Of a stretch of DNA of 64,000 bases, positions 39,801 to 48,510 are shown one piece after another. The translations under genes and the position numbers were made by a program. The stretch is taken from NCBI GenBank assembly GCA_905221615.1, contig CAJNDT010004968.1:229122-293121 (forward strand), read 5' to 3'. The notes beneath the pieces were generated by a model. It did not search any database, was not told where the DNA came from, and saw only the letters and a list, made by a program, of their open reading frames with translations. Position 1 is the first letter of the stretch. Each line of letters starts with the position of its first letter. This stretch comes from Symbiodinium sp. CCMP2592 (taxonomy: Eukaryota > Sar > Dinophyceae > Suessiales > Symbiodiniaceae).

Positions 39801-42323
39801 GCGCAGAAGATCAAAGCGGCAAATGCGCGCGGCATAAAGCAATTTCATGAGAATGCTGGCTGCCTGCGGAGCAAGTGCGCCGCGATTGGCCTCGTTGATT
39901 TCCTCTTCCTCGGGCGCCTTGGGAATAGGTGGAGGCGGAACGAGCCGACCATCCTTATCAACAGGCATGGTGTGTCCACACCACGTGCATCGATGGCTTT
40001 TACCTGACTGTGCCGGAGCGCGAGCTGGGTGATTCTTAGTCTCCTCAGCCGGACTCGGCGATGGTACCGTCTTGAATTTTGTCGGATCGAACCCAGTCAC
40101 GTCGCAGTACTTCTTGACTGTCATGTCCAGGTACGTCTCCATGTCGTAGGTAACGGTCTGCACCTTCGTTTTGTCATGCAACGTTGCCTCGCCCTTGGAG
40201 ATGCGACAACCCAGATACAAGCCCAGCGGCGTTTCTTCTTCCAATCGAAGTTCTTGGCGCAGCATGTCCCAACCCTTGGGTAGATTCTCTTTGGGTCCTG
40301 CCATCTTGAGATCATCCACGTAGATGACAAGTAAGAGCTTCATTTGCGGGTGGAAATACAATGATGGCCATTCATCACCAATCGGCTTGAATCCTACTTT
40401 CTGTACCGCGGTGTGGCAATGTTGTTCCCACATGGTTCCTGCGTCAGGATGTCCATATAGAGCTTTGATCAGGCGACATACCGGCCTACGGAATTTGTGC
40501 CGTTTCGCAGATGGATGCCAGGCTTCATCAGGCAGTTCAACCCAACACGGAGTGCCCGACAATCTAGCCTGAATGTATGCTTGGATAGCATCCGCCATCT
40601 GGACATCGTTGCCAGGAAGACATCCGTAATAATCTGCCCATCGTGAGGCGTCAAACGTAGCCGGGGAATTCCCCAAATCCTGAAACAATGCGGCTTCCAT
40701 ATTCTGGTCTTTGACCTGATCACCGAGTAGTACACCTCGCCCCTTGAACTTCCTGGCAGGATCGTCCTCTTTGAGCTGATAGTTCTTCTCGTAGATCAGT
40801 CCGTGTACTCGCGCCATATGTACTTTCTCACCTTTCTTCTTTGCCTCAGCGACGACGTCGTCATATTCACGCGTAGTTGAGAAGTCAAACACTTCTTGGT
40901 CCCACAATCCCTTCCATTCTTTCATGAAAGCTTCCATGGCCTTGGGATTGTTGATCATCTCTTTGCGTGTGACGGGTCGAGTGACCATGGCATTGAAGCA
41001 CGATCCTCCTGCATGATTCTTTTCCCGATGTACGTTTCTGTGAGAAGTCGTACACGGCATAGAAGGAATCCAGTTATCATCCATGACCATATGCGCCGGA
41101 ACAGCCGGCACGACATCTGCCAAGAATTGTTCCTGTGTATATTGATCCACATAGGACTGTGCCCATGACCAACCATCGTCGTCGTCAACGGTCACGTTGA
41201 GTTGCAGATCAATTTCTTCACACGGGACAATCTTGGGAAAGATCATGTTGTCCAAAGTCTTGGTGACTATCTTCTTTCCTATCACAGCCTTCTTCCGGTC
41301 TTTCTTGGCAACTCGAGCTTTGTCTCGCTTTTCTTTCTTGTATGCTGCCTTCTTCTCCGCTTCGCTCATCTTCTTCCATGCTTCCGGAGAATAAGAATGG
41401 ATAGGTCGCCGTGTAGGAAGAGTTCGTCGACCATCACTTCGGATCTTGTACGGAACTCCCCTTTTGTCGATCTTGCAAGCTTCACCGTCATCGGTAAGAT
41501 ATACAATGCCGTCTCCTTTCTTCCCCGTACTCCAATGTTCAATCTCCTCGGGAGCCAACTTCTTTTCTTTCAAGATCTTGATAATCTCTCCAGGTTCTTC
41601 GATGTCTCCTTCGGGGATGAGTCTACCGGTTGGACCGACTTCGCGGGGCGATCGTCGATCTTTCCCAGTGACCTTTGGTTCAGAAGGAGGCGGTGCTGCA
41701 CGTAGACCCAGCTCTTCGTCTAGTTCTTCGAGTCTTTTGTCTCCTATGGCATCAATAGCTTCATGCTCTGCTGACTTGAAGACTTCGCCGAGCGGCTCCG
41801 TCTCAATGTCAGATGGATCTATGTCCTGTAAGTCAGGATCTTCTCCGGGATCCGGTGGAGGAAGAAGTCCACTTGGATCATCGTCATCCCCGTCGTCACC
41901 ATCTCCTCCAGGCGGACCGTCACCACCGTCATCGACGTCTTTTATCTCCTTGCCAGCGAGGTCAACGTTGTCCCTGAGTCCCTCAATGGTTGAATTCATC
42001 CTTTCGTACTCGGCTTTCAGGGGAAACGTTATCTCCTCTGGGAAGTAGATAACTTCTGTCTCGTACGGTCTCATCAACTTCCTGGGAACAGATGCGTCCA
42101 TCGACAAGTTCGCGTTGGCAAATTCCTTCATATCCCAAACGCGATACTTCTTGGACCATCCTTGACCAGCAGTGATGATGTATCCGGCAAAATGCCTGGA
42201 ATCCCCTTTGGATCGAATTTGTTGCCATATGTCTTCGGCCTTGTGTCCGTCGGCTTGAAGAAGACTTTGGCACCAAAGGGTATGGCTTTTCCCTCGAAGT
42301 CCTTTCCAGTCATTCGCTTCCAT
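36819..42323 (-). CDS. Pol: integrase end, RT, RNase H, long tail (copy 2)
   Basis: 1,834 codons; this copy keeps integrase C-terminus, acidic linker and RT in one frame. RT covers about 40194-40949 with VIYVDD near 40322. RNase H covers about 39222-39692. The unassigned tail of about 800 residues covers about 36822-39221, ending IRQPQLRNN. The first 45 or so residues are out of frame with the parent because of the missing A near 42189, so the true upstream is the gag-integrase frame. RT copies element RNA into DNA in the particle; RNase H removes the template. Confidence 0.92.
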   Translation of the reverse strand: MEANDWKGLRGKSHTLWCQSLLQADGHKAEDIWQQIRSKGDSRHFAGYIITAGQGWSKKYRVWDMKEFANANLSMDASVPRKLMRPYETEVIYFPEEITFPLKAEYERMNSTIEGLRDNVDLAGKEIKDVDDGGDGPPGGDGDDGDDDDPSGLLPPPDPGEDPDLQDIDPSDIETEPLGEVFKSAEHEAIDAIGDKRLEELDEELGLRAAPPPSEPKVTGKDRRSPREVGPTGRLIPEGDIEEPGEIIKILKEKKLAPEEIEHWSTGKKGDGIVYLTDDGEACKIDKRGVPYKIRSDGRRTLPTRRPIHSYSPEAWKKMSEAEKKAAYKKEKRDKARVAKKDRKKAVIGKKIVTKTLDNMIFPKIVPCEEIDLQLNVTVDDDDGWSWAQSYVDQYTQEQFLADVVPAVPAHMVMDDNWIPSMPCTTSHRNVHREKNHAGGSCFNAMVTRPVTRKEMINNPKAMEAFMKEWKGLWDQEVFDFSTTREYDDVVAEAKKKGEKVHMARVHGLIYEKNYQLKEDDPARKFKGRGVLLGDQVKDQNMEAALFQDLGNSPATFDASRWADYYGCLPGNDVQMADAIQAYIQARLSGTPCWVELPDEAWHPSAKRHKFRRPVCRLIKALYGHPDAGTMWEQHCHTAVQKVGFKPIGDEWPSLYFHPQMKLLLVIYVDDLKMAGPKENLPKGWDMLRQELRLEEETPLGLYLGCRISKGEATLHDKTKVQTVTYDMETYLDMTVKKYCDVTGFDPTKFKTVPSPSPAEETKNHPARAPAQSGKSHRCTWCGHTMPVDKDGRLVPPPPIPKAPEEEEINEANRGALAPQAASILMKLLYAARICRFDLLRSINNLARKITKWTKKEDALLHHLMAYVHQSKHHMMIGWVGNSLEDSSIGLFADADYAGCGESLKSTSGAHLHIQGSHTRFPLAGLSKRQGCLSHSTPEAEIVAADFAMSRLGLPAITLWQQLGGQDPNFVFYDDNQTMIGVIRTGKNPTMRHLERTHGICIGWMHSIFQEGYVSLAYEVTAKMSADIHTKSFKDSVSWTHACQLINIFPPDLIGSQEIMDLMRPTHTQSTDEKGQQHYSFKSEVPCFPYTQTPILPQVLYRAGLSSKEGLQEHDSVDPILVVKFPRMLRGPPSALPPGRYLRSTWILREGQWHQMEDRAAILDTPGKFDRYVERAVFQYHPVRGHLRPAAIADVLAPPFLPIPEPPLGQSYVRALPAKWRAVVVTLARAIHGGYQGFTLHQGFCFNGQSKSQASQFGYDQWSSVYEDVWHDAAEQKREYQGYDGAIVPHVVNFAENKPKEGLVIQFLDHDGRLVHAYKNPYSRWKYRITIKDAPKAVTVWTLIGVDEENWWNEYAPGKDCIAQHAPDSHYDPGLQVNVLSMGREVDDAMCAYIFDVVQARKDNPNSVIFIGAGVLGKNSWLSRKIADNPERAKLRTDYPWGEVVQRIARRAASWGFQIIIEVPPRVPVQETKQYKGLQEDAMWKSIKIQGCTHGQRYTFRDPVSPGTAVELGYCKDEWEYIAANVALHPKSSDVCSSKHLHMTDSDAKDRSDKCELTSQISRRLLKALKFQATGDGRLVAMPSKAGGRKPDRMIVDLCGLGNGYAVPKSTKGCSRITCKELISSKADEDSLIGTMKDACRNDLRTPVLFVASLLRSGAGPGSSEGACVGGEKRSGGKYKVFRSVLKSLKRLLKKCAEFSDVYFSLDMPSSCSCWSWPELHALVSSGKVTKVKVGDHVGADGDGGGRRIMFSNMPEADRLVMRLNDCLDHDSKNSLSQRIDVSWRSIARNVRSLVRAHVSVSHVAHESEDIAWQQHQCVDADEGAIRQPQLRNN

Positions 42324-45300
42324 GCTGAATCACCATCGCCTTCCACGTCCTCAACGTTGAGGTTCTGCATCACGCAATTAAGCGCAAAGGACCAGTATTG
42401 AGCGGGCAATCCGGCGTGTAGCATGGATGCTGCGACTGTGTTGATCACTTCTTGATTTGATCGTTCAGCGAGTGAATTGTTACTGGGTTTCCCTGGAAGG
42501 GAATGATCAATCACGATCTTCAACTGTGCCATAGCTGAATCGAACTCTGGTGCTTCATCACTGTACGCCATATGAATCTTGCGTCTTCCCATGAGGCGTC
42601 TGATGGCCATGACGACTTCGTCAGTGCTCCTTGAAGCCGTGGGAATCGCTGCAATCATTTTGGTGGCGATGTCCCTGATGACTAGAACTTCACGTGCCCC
42701 GTCATCGAGTCCAATGCCTGCTTCGGCGGCCTTGCGCATGTCAAGGAAATCGAACGTCACAAGATCTCCCCAGTGTTTGATCACACGTTGAAATGCACCT
42801 CGTTGTGTTCGCAAGTGCTTCATCTTCGCGCGTATGCACGATTCGCAATATGGATTGCGGTAGCGATGAGTACACAGATGTGCCAATGTCTTCGCTTCGG
42901 CTTTCAGTGTTCCGACTCTGGCCTTGCGGCTCGGCGCACCGTCGCCTTCCACATCAATGATCACCTCATCGTCACCATCCAATGGAATTTCACCCACTCC
43001 TTTTCCTTCGTCGTCGTCCGGAGGGCGTCCGGCCTCGGACTCTGGTACTTCTTCTATAGGAGGTTCTTGGGGTTCAGGATCAGGAGGTCGTTCATGATCA
43101 TCACCTTCTTCTTCTGCTTCGATCTCGCCCGGTGCAGCTTCAGCGGCAGCTGCGACGCTGACGTCAACATTGCCCGCTGTCAACGCACCCTTGAAGATTT
43201 CGGTGATCGCTTTGGCCTCCGGATCATCATGAACCAATGACTTGGAACTCCCGGCACGAACGTACGGGATGTCACCGTTCACGAACAGAGATATTCTCTT
43301 GCCCTGCGGGTTGATCATGAATGGTTCCCTTCCGGGAGGCCACACAAACCCGTAGTTGAAGTTCATACATCTCTTGCCTATGGAAAGCACCGACGGCGTG
43401 TCGTCCAACACATAAGCGTTGATCGGTTCCTCGAACGACTCAGTCTGGAAGTTCGACACGAGATCGGTATCGGTGATTCCATTGGCTGTCTGAAATGATA
43501 TGGGCTCTGGAGTCACGAGTGTCTCGAGACTGTGCTTCTCGATCTTCTTCTGAGATATGAGGTCATGACCACACCCAGTGTCCATGAGAAACTTGATCTT
43601 CTTCTTAAGGATGACTGGTTGAACCATGCATTTGAATAAGCCTTGATTGATGATCCGTTTGCTGTGTGCAGCATCGAGTTCGCGCTCAACGATGGAATCC
43701 TCACCGTCGTAGAACGAAACTTCTTCCACTCGAGACGTTCCTGGGATTCGTACGAATGAAACTCGATCTCCGCATTGATCATCATCGTCGTCAACCATGT
43801 CTCTCATGATCTGTGCCCTCAATCTCGCTTTGTGCTTGGCGAATTCCAAGCTCACGGCGCGATCCTCATCATTGATAAACGCTTCCATGTCGACGTACTT
43901 CACCTTCCGCTCTTTGTCTTTCTTCGATCGTCTAGGACACGAAGAAATGAACTTCACGTCATTGGCGAATGTCACATTGCGCTTTGTCACTTTTCGGGTC
44001 GACGTAGTCGTTCCCGAGGATTCGTCATCTGTTGAACAATCCGAATCAGCGTCGCTGTCAACGGATGGACAATCTGACTCCTCCTCATCTTGTTTTGAAG
44101 ATCGCTTCCATATAGCCGGAGCTGATGGATTCCACCTTCGACACAATCTGATGGCGGGTGCAGCAGGGAGTGCCTTGGCCTTGGCATTCGGCTTCGCTGG
44201 AGCTGCCTTTGCTTCGGATTTGGCTTTAGCTTTTGCCTTTGGTTCCGGAGCTGGGGTAGCTGCTGCCTCATGCTTGAAAGGACAATTCTCTCTTGAGCAC
44301 GAGCCTGTGTTCTTGAACGAGTAGCAAATCCTGTTTCCTCCTCCTCCAGATGGACTTGGAGTTCTCGTCCTCGGCGTGAAGGGTCGCTCTGGAGTCTTCT
44401 TCGAGTGACTGAATGGACACTTATCGCCATTTCGACACCCTGCATCTGTGAAATGGAACTTGCAGCGGATTTGCTTCTTGCTTTTGTCACCTCTGTTGTC
44501 CGCTGACTCACTCCTCGTCTTCTTCTTGGGCTTCGGCTTGGTCTTCGCATGACTCTTCGCTTTGCTTTGAGGTAGTACAGGTGTTGCTTTGTCCGGTTTG
44601 GTCGGCGAAGCCTTGACCTTTGCGGATGGAGCTGCGTTAGGCGTAGGTTTCTCGGGTACCTTGGCCGGTGCAGCAAGCAAATCCTTGCCCTCAAGCATCT
44701 GGCGCAAGCCAATTTGAGTCTGAGTGAGATTTGACTGTTCTCGTTTCCGCATGATGGTACGATCAATGATCTTCATCAGGTTGTCGTACGATCGATCTTC
44801 ATGATTGTAGGGCAGGTGTTCATAGTGCATGCCCAAGTCCATTTTCATTGCGGGCGAGTCCTTGATCTTGCTGTACAAGCAATCACGGAGAGCTGTTTTG
44901 GATGGAATGTCCTCTGGTCTCATCCGTCCCAGAACTTCCAACCACGTCTGCTTGAACGTATGGAGCTTGTTGTCGCCTTGGTACTGGAGCTTCACCAAAT
45001 ACTCAAGAGTGATGATCATGTCAAGACGATCATGTGTTCGAAAACTTTCGTACATCATCGCGATGACTTGTCGCCCTTTGATGATCTTCACGTCAGGCCT
45101 GCTGATGTAATCATTGGCCTTCCGGTTCACCTCAAGGTACAGGTCAGCTGATTTGTCGCCACCGGCACGTAGCATTGCGACCATGGCAATCCCCAACTTG
45201 ACGTCTATGCTCTTGAACTTCTTGTGTCCTGAATCATTCAATGCTTCGACATCAGGGAATGGGTTGAACGCTGGTGCCAGCCATAACATCCAGTCCTCAT

Positions 45301-47716
45301 GATGTGGGTCGGCTGATGCCCCTAAGACATTTGCCGTGCACACAGATCGCCAGTTGTTGAGATGAGTGAGAGTAGGCCATGGAGGAACAGTAACTTTGTC
45401 GGCTTCCCTCCTGGAAATTCTCACCTCTGTGACTTCAGGATCCGCATCTCCATCAGGATCACGCGCATGCGAACCAGGATCCGATTCGGGTTTGCCCCCT
45501 CCACCTTTCTTCTTGTCATCATCGTCGTCAGGCGGATCTGGAGGATCATACCCCGTGCCGGTACCTTCATCATGCTCATCCTCTCCGTTCTCGTCGCCAG
45601 CTTCATCACCGTCATCGTCTCCATTGTTTTCCTGAATCGTTTCAGCGAATAATCTCCACTCATCACGATCAGCTCTGAGACGTTGTTCGGCTTTCTGAGC
45701 CTTGAGTACTTCACTTCGCAGATCAGCAATCTTCTCCTCGTACTGTTCCGCGATCTCTTTCTCGATCTGACGCCTCCTTGCCTCATGGATGGAATCGTCA
45801 TAGGCGACAGGGGGACCAATGAGGTCGTTGCCCTTAGTAGATGCGGTGACACCGTCGATGCCAACAGGTCTTGAGGAGCTGGCCGATGCTGTGGACTTCG
45901 ATCCCAACATCCCGCGATCCCCCAAGAGTTCGCGTAGCTGTCGATCACGCACGGCTGCCGCATCACTTTTCCCATGAAATCCGCTTGGTATGCCAAACAA
46001 AGTGGCTGCACTAGGCGTGGAACGCGCAAGTGCTGGGCTGCTAATACCTGGCACGTGGTGCTCGGGCATTGCATCCGCCACGATTGGCATCGAACTGCGG
46101 CCAGTGAAGAAGTTTCCACCGGTGAATGGAATTCCGTCCATCACAAGGTTCTTGTCCTTGTCCGATTCCGAGAATGCGAACTTCTCTTTGGCGACTGGAC
46201 TAACTTGACTTGGGGACCGTATTTCAGGGGATCGTACCTCATCTCCTACGGAAAATGCAGGCATTACTTCCTTTCCTACGTGCTCCCAGCCAGACTCAGT
46301 AGTCCTCGAAGACATGGGCATGCTCGAAGGTCGCGTCGCTCCTCCTTGATTGGAGTTTCGCGCTGCCTCCAATTCGCTGCGTGTCCTCGCTTGAAGATCT
46401 TCTTGTGCTTTGAGCGTTTTCCTGAGTTCACTCAGCTCGTCGTGCAAGGTAGGCAATGATCGCCTTGCATGATCTTCATTCTGATGAAGTCGTTCCTCTG
46501 CTTCTTGCATCCTCTTCACAGCCATTTTGCGGTACTCTTCCTCTTCACCAAGACGTTCGCGAAGCCGAAATCGTTCTTGTTCAATGGCTGCGCTGTTTCC
46601 AGCTAGCCCTTGGATCTCGTTCACAGCCCGCAACTCCTGGTTCTTGACCAAGTGGAATCGTTCCTGCATTGCTTGTAAGGCTTGTTCCGAACTTGCTGTG
46701 TTTGACCGGAGGACCAAGTTCTCTCTGGCGTGTTCATGAAGTTCATGAGTCAGACGCTCATACTCACGTGCCATAAGCTCACCATCACCTTGCGCTCTTG
46801 CCTCCAACTGCACAAAGTTGGTGGCTGCCTCCGTGCGAAACACGTGTAGCTGTTGAGCTAAATCCTCGGCAACGGCATGTGCTTGACGTTGTTGAGCAGA
46901 GTTCTGCTCATCCATGCGAAACAAAGCTGTTTCATAGTCTCGCTTCATCTCCTGATTGACATTGTTGATGTGCCTCATGGCTAAGCATGCATGATCACGT
47001 TGTCGTTCCAATTCCTCAATGCGAATTCCAGATCCTTCATCTTCTTGTTGCATCTCTTTGATCTTGTCCATCAGGGTCTGCACGATTCCTTCGTATTCTT
47101 GCACCTGACTGCGATAGTACATCTGCTGTGCAAGGTTCGATGCTTCGAACTGTTGCGAAATCGTCAGCTCCTGGTAGACATTCGGACCGTCAGCTATTGC
47201 AGGCGTGGCCACGGATGACGCATCACCACGTACAGGAATCGTATCCAGAGTCATGTCCAGATCGTCAGTATCGCGTGGTTGATTGGTAACCATCCGATTC
47301 CAAGTCATGGACTTGTCACGCCCACGAGTAGCCGAAGTCCTCGATCGTGCTGAAGAGCTTCTCGAAGATGATGGTCTTGACTTCTTTTCCAAGGTCTTGA
47401 CTCCTTTGTCCTTGGCCCTGGACGTAGTCCGAGGTGCCTGAAAACCAGACGCTTCGGCCCGTCGTTCTGAAGCCTTGCCCGTCCTCGAACCTGTGGATGT
47501 CGGACGTGAAGGCGTAGATGCTCTTGGTAGACTCTTTGCTTTCCCCTTGGGAACTGCCTTTGCGATGGCAAGCGCAGAAGATTGACCTTTGTCATCTTCC
47601 GTGGAGCTATCAACGGATTGCACCACTGTGTCATCAGCTGTTGACTCACCAACGGCTGGCGCTGCCACATCGGCACCGAAAGTCATTGTCGTATCTTGAC
47701 TTGATCCTGAGTTCAT
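42128..47716 (-). CDS. Gag-protease-integrase (copy 2)
   Basis: 1,862 codons from an ATG 64 bases inside the 5' LTR. Ser/Arg-rich N-terminus (60-135); long predicted coiled coil (185-455); second coiled coil (640-690); acidic linker (698-735); Gag core (about 775-1000). CCCH fingers at 1085-1104 (C-x8-C-x5-C-x3-H) and 1131-1149 (C-x8-C-x4-C-x3-H). Protease LMDTGCGHD (1377-1385). Integrase zinc motif H1613, H1617, C1624, C1627; core near D1656, D1720, E1751. The last 22 residues are out of frame after the lost A near 42189. CCCH fingers in place of the usual Copia CCHC knuckle, and a Gag this long, are unusual. Confidence 0.92.
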   Translation of the reverse strand: MNSGSSQDTTMTFGADVAAPAVGESTADDTVVQSVDSSTEDDKGQSSALAIAKAVPKGKAKSLPRASTPSRPTSTGSRTGKASERRAEASGFQAPRTTSRAKDKGVKTLEKKSRPSSSRSSSARSRTSATRGRDKSMTWNRMVTNQPRDTDDLDMTLDTIPVRGDASSVATPAIADGPNVYQELTISQQFEASNLAQQMYYRSQVQEYEGIVQTLMDKIKEMQQEDEGSGIRIEELERQRDHACLAMRHINNVNQEMKRDYETALFRMDEQNSAQQRQAHAVAEDLAQQLHVFRTEAATNFVQLEARAQGDGELMAREYERLTHELHEHARENLVLRSNTASSEQALQAMQERFHLVKNQELRAVNEIQGLAGNSAAIEQERFRLRERLGEEEEYRKMAVKRMQEAEERLHQNEDHARRSLPTLHDELSELRKTLKAQEDLQARTRSELEAARNSNQGGATRPSSMPMSSRTTESGWEHVGKEVMPAFSVGDEVRSPEIRSPSQVSPVAKEKFAFSESDKDKNLVMDGIPFTGGNFFTGRSSMPIVADAMPEHHVPGISSPALARSTPSAATLFGIPSGFHGKSDAAAVRDRQLRELLGDRGMLGSKSTASASSSRPVGIDGVTASTKGNDLIGPPVAYDDSIHEARRRQIEKEIAEQYEEKIADLRSEVLKAQKAEQRLRADRDEWRLFAETIQENNGDDDGDEAGDENGEDEHDEGTGTGYDPPDPPDDDDDKKKGGGGKPESDPGSHARDPDGDADPEVTEVRISRREADKVTVPPWPTLTHLNNWRSVCTANVLGASADPHHEDWMLWLAPAFNPFPDVEALNDSGHKKFKSIDVKLGIAMVAMLRAGGDKSADLYLEVNRKANDYISRPDVKIIKGRQVIAMMYESFRTHDRLDMIITLEYLVKLQYQGDNKLHTFKQTWLEVLGRMRPEDIPSKTALRDCLYSKIKDSPAMKMDLGMHYEHLPYNHEDRSYDNLMKIIDRTIMRKREQSNLTQTQIGLRQMLEGKDLLAAPAKVPEKPTPNAAPSAKVKASPTKPDKATPVLPQSKAKSHAKTKPKPKKKTRSESADNRGDKSKKQIRCKFHFTDAGCRNGDKCPFSHSKKTPERPFTPRTRTPSPSGGGGNRICYSFKNTGSCSRENCPFKHEAAATPAPEPKAKAKAKSEAKAAPAKPNAKAKALPAAPAIRLCRRWNPSAPAIWKRSSKQDEEESDCPSVDSDADSDCSTDDESSGTTTSTRKVTKRNVTFANDVKFISSCPRRSKKDKERKVKYVDMEAFINDEDRAVSLEFAKHKARLRAQIMRDMVDDDDDQCGDRVSFVRIPGTSRVEEVSFYDGEDSIVERELDAAHSKRIINQGLFKCMVQPVILKKKIKFLMDTGCGHDLISQKKIEKHSLETLVTPEPISFQTANGITDTDLVSNFQTESFEEPINAYVLDDTPSVLSIGKRCMNFNYGFVWPPGREPFMINPQGKRISLFVNGDIPYVRAGSSKSLVHDDPEAKAITEIFKGALTAGNVDVSVAAAAEAAPGEIEAEEEGDDHERPPDPEPQEPPIEEVPESEAGRPPDDDEGKGVGEIPLDGDDEVIIDVEGDGAPSRKARVGTLKAEAKTLAHLCTHRYRNPYCESCIRAKMKHLRTQRGAFQRVIKHWGDLVTFDFLDMRKAAEAGIGLDDGAREVLVIRDIATKMIAAIPTASRSTDEVVMAIRRLMGRRKIHMAYSDEAPEFDSAMAQLKIVIDHSLPGKPSNNSLAERSNQEVINTVAASMLHAGLPAQYWSFALNCVMQNLNVEDVEGDGDSAWKRMTGKDFEGKAIPFGAKVFFKPTDTRPKTYGNKFDPKGIPGILPDTSSLLVKDGPRSIAFGI

Positions 47717-47765
47717 TGTGGTCGTAGTAGATCAAGTAGTCGTTGCTGTAGAAAGGCAGAGCCGC

Positions 47766-47780
47766 GTACGGCTGATAACC
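47766..47780 (-). other. Candidate primer-binding site
   Basis: Directly inside the 5' LTR the coding strand reads GGTTATCAGCCGTAC. It resembles the initiator-Met tRNA primer site (TGGTATCAGAGC) used by many Copia elements, but with one extra T and an altered 3' half. Position is right; the identity of the tRNA is a guess. Confidence 0.35.
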
Positions 47781-48212
47781 TGCGTGGGGGATTGATCTCG
47801 ACTTGGTTGCTGCTCTCCCCACCAGAGCTGTAATGAATGTAGGTGTGGCTGGCTAGCACTCTCCACAGACTGGACCCTGTCTCTCCCTCTTACTTCCACA
47901 CGTGCAATCCTATGCAGGCAGAACCGGCGGCCGTTCCTTTTGCACTCACTGCCGGCGGCGGTTCGTCTGTGCAACGGAATAGCTCTGATTGCTCAGGATA
48001 GAAGACACATATAGCACTTAGCTATGGGCATTGACTTGAGCCAAACGTTGCGTTGGCGGTCACATAGAAAGGTAAAGATGAGGGATGCGTAGCATGCCCC
48101 CTAGAGTCGAGGGACGCGTAGCGTGCCCCCTTCTCTTGCACTTTACACGGTCTTGCTCACAGCTCTTATAGTGACACCTTAGAACATGACAAGGCATCGC
48201 AGTCCGTTCGCA
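47781..48212 (-). repeat. 5' LTR of copy 2 (432 bp)
   Basis: TGCGTGGGGG ... GTTCGCA, with the tandem 23-base unit and the spliced-leader-like TTTGGCTCAAG at 48035-48045. As the 5' LTR of a minus-strand element it should hold the promoter; no TATA box was identified with confidence. Confidence 0.92.
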
Positions 48213-48217
48213 ATAGT
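48213..48217. repeat. Target-site duplication ATAGT, right
   Basis: First five bases after the 5' LTR of copy 2. Identical to the five bases before the 3' LTR of copy 1 at 7453-7457, not to the left flank of copy 2. Confidence 0.65.
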
Positions 48218-48303
48218 ACTTGTACTACTAGTAGTAGTACTACTACTTCTACTGCTACTACTACTACTACTACTACTAATACTGCTACGACTACTACTAC
48301 TAG

Positions 48304-48381
<78 letters not shown>

Positions 48382-48476
48382 CACTACTACTATTACTACT
48401 GCTACTACTACTCCTACTCCTACTCCTACTCCTACTCCAACTCCTACTCCTACTCCTACTACTACTACTCCTACTC

Positions 48477-48509
<33 letters not shown>

Positions 48510-48510
48510 A
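48218..48510. repeat. CTA/CTC trinucleotide microsatellite, right insertion flank
   Basis: Nearly 300 bp of TACTAC-type repeat with TCCTAC variants. Its start (ACTTGTACTACTAGTAGTAG) resembles the kind of sequence that ends the left microsatellite at 7430-7457. Confidence 0.92.

Larger units (their letters stand above)
28519..48212 (-). mobile_element. Giant Copia-type LTR retrotransposon, copy 2 (19.7 kb, both LTRs)
   Basis: Complete from 3' LTR (28519-28952) to 5' LTR (47781-48212). The two LTRs differ, by eye, at about two substitutions and one 2-base insertion, so the insertion is young. Coding content: gag-pol 36819-47716 with one break near 42189, a 112-bp spacer, then ORF2 29203-36706 with breaks near 29962 and 34055. 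Every broken site is intact in copy 1, so the parent element had two uninterrupted frames of about 3,630 and 2,500 codons. The right end carries the 5-bp flank ATAGT; the left end lacks it and abuts the palindrome array. Confidence 0.92.
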
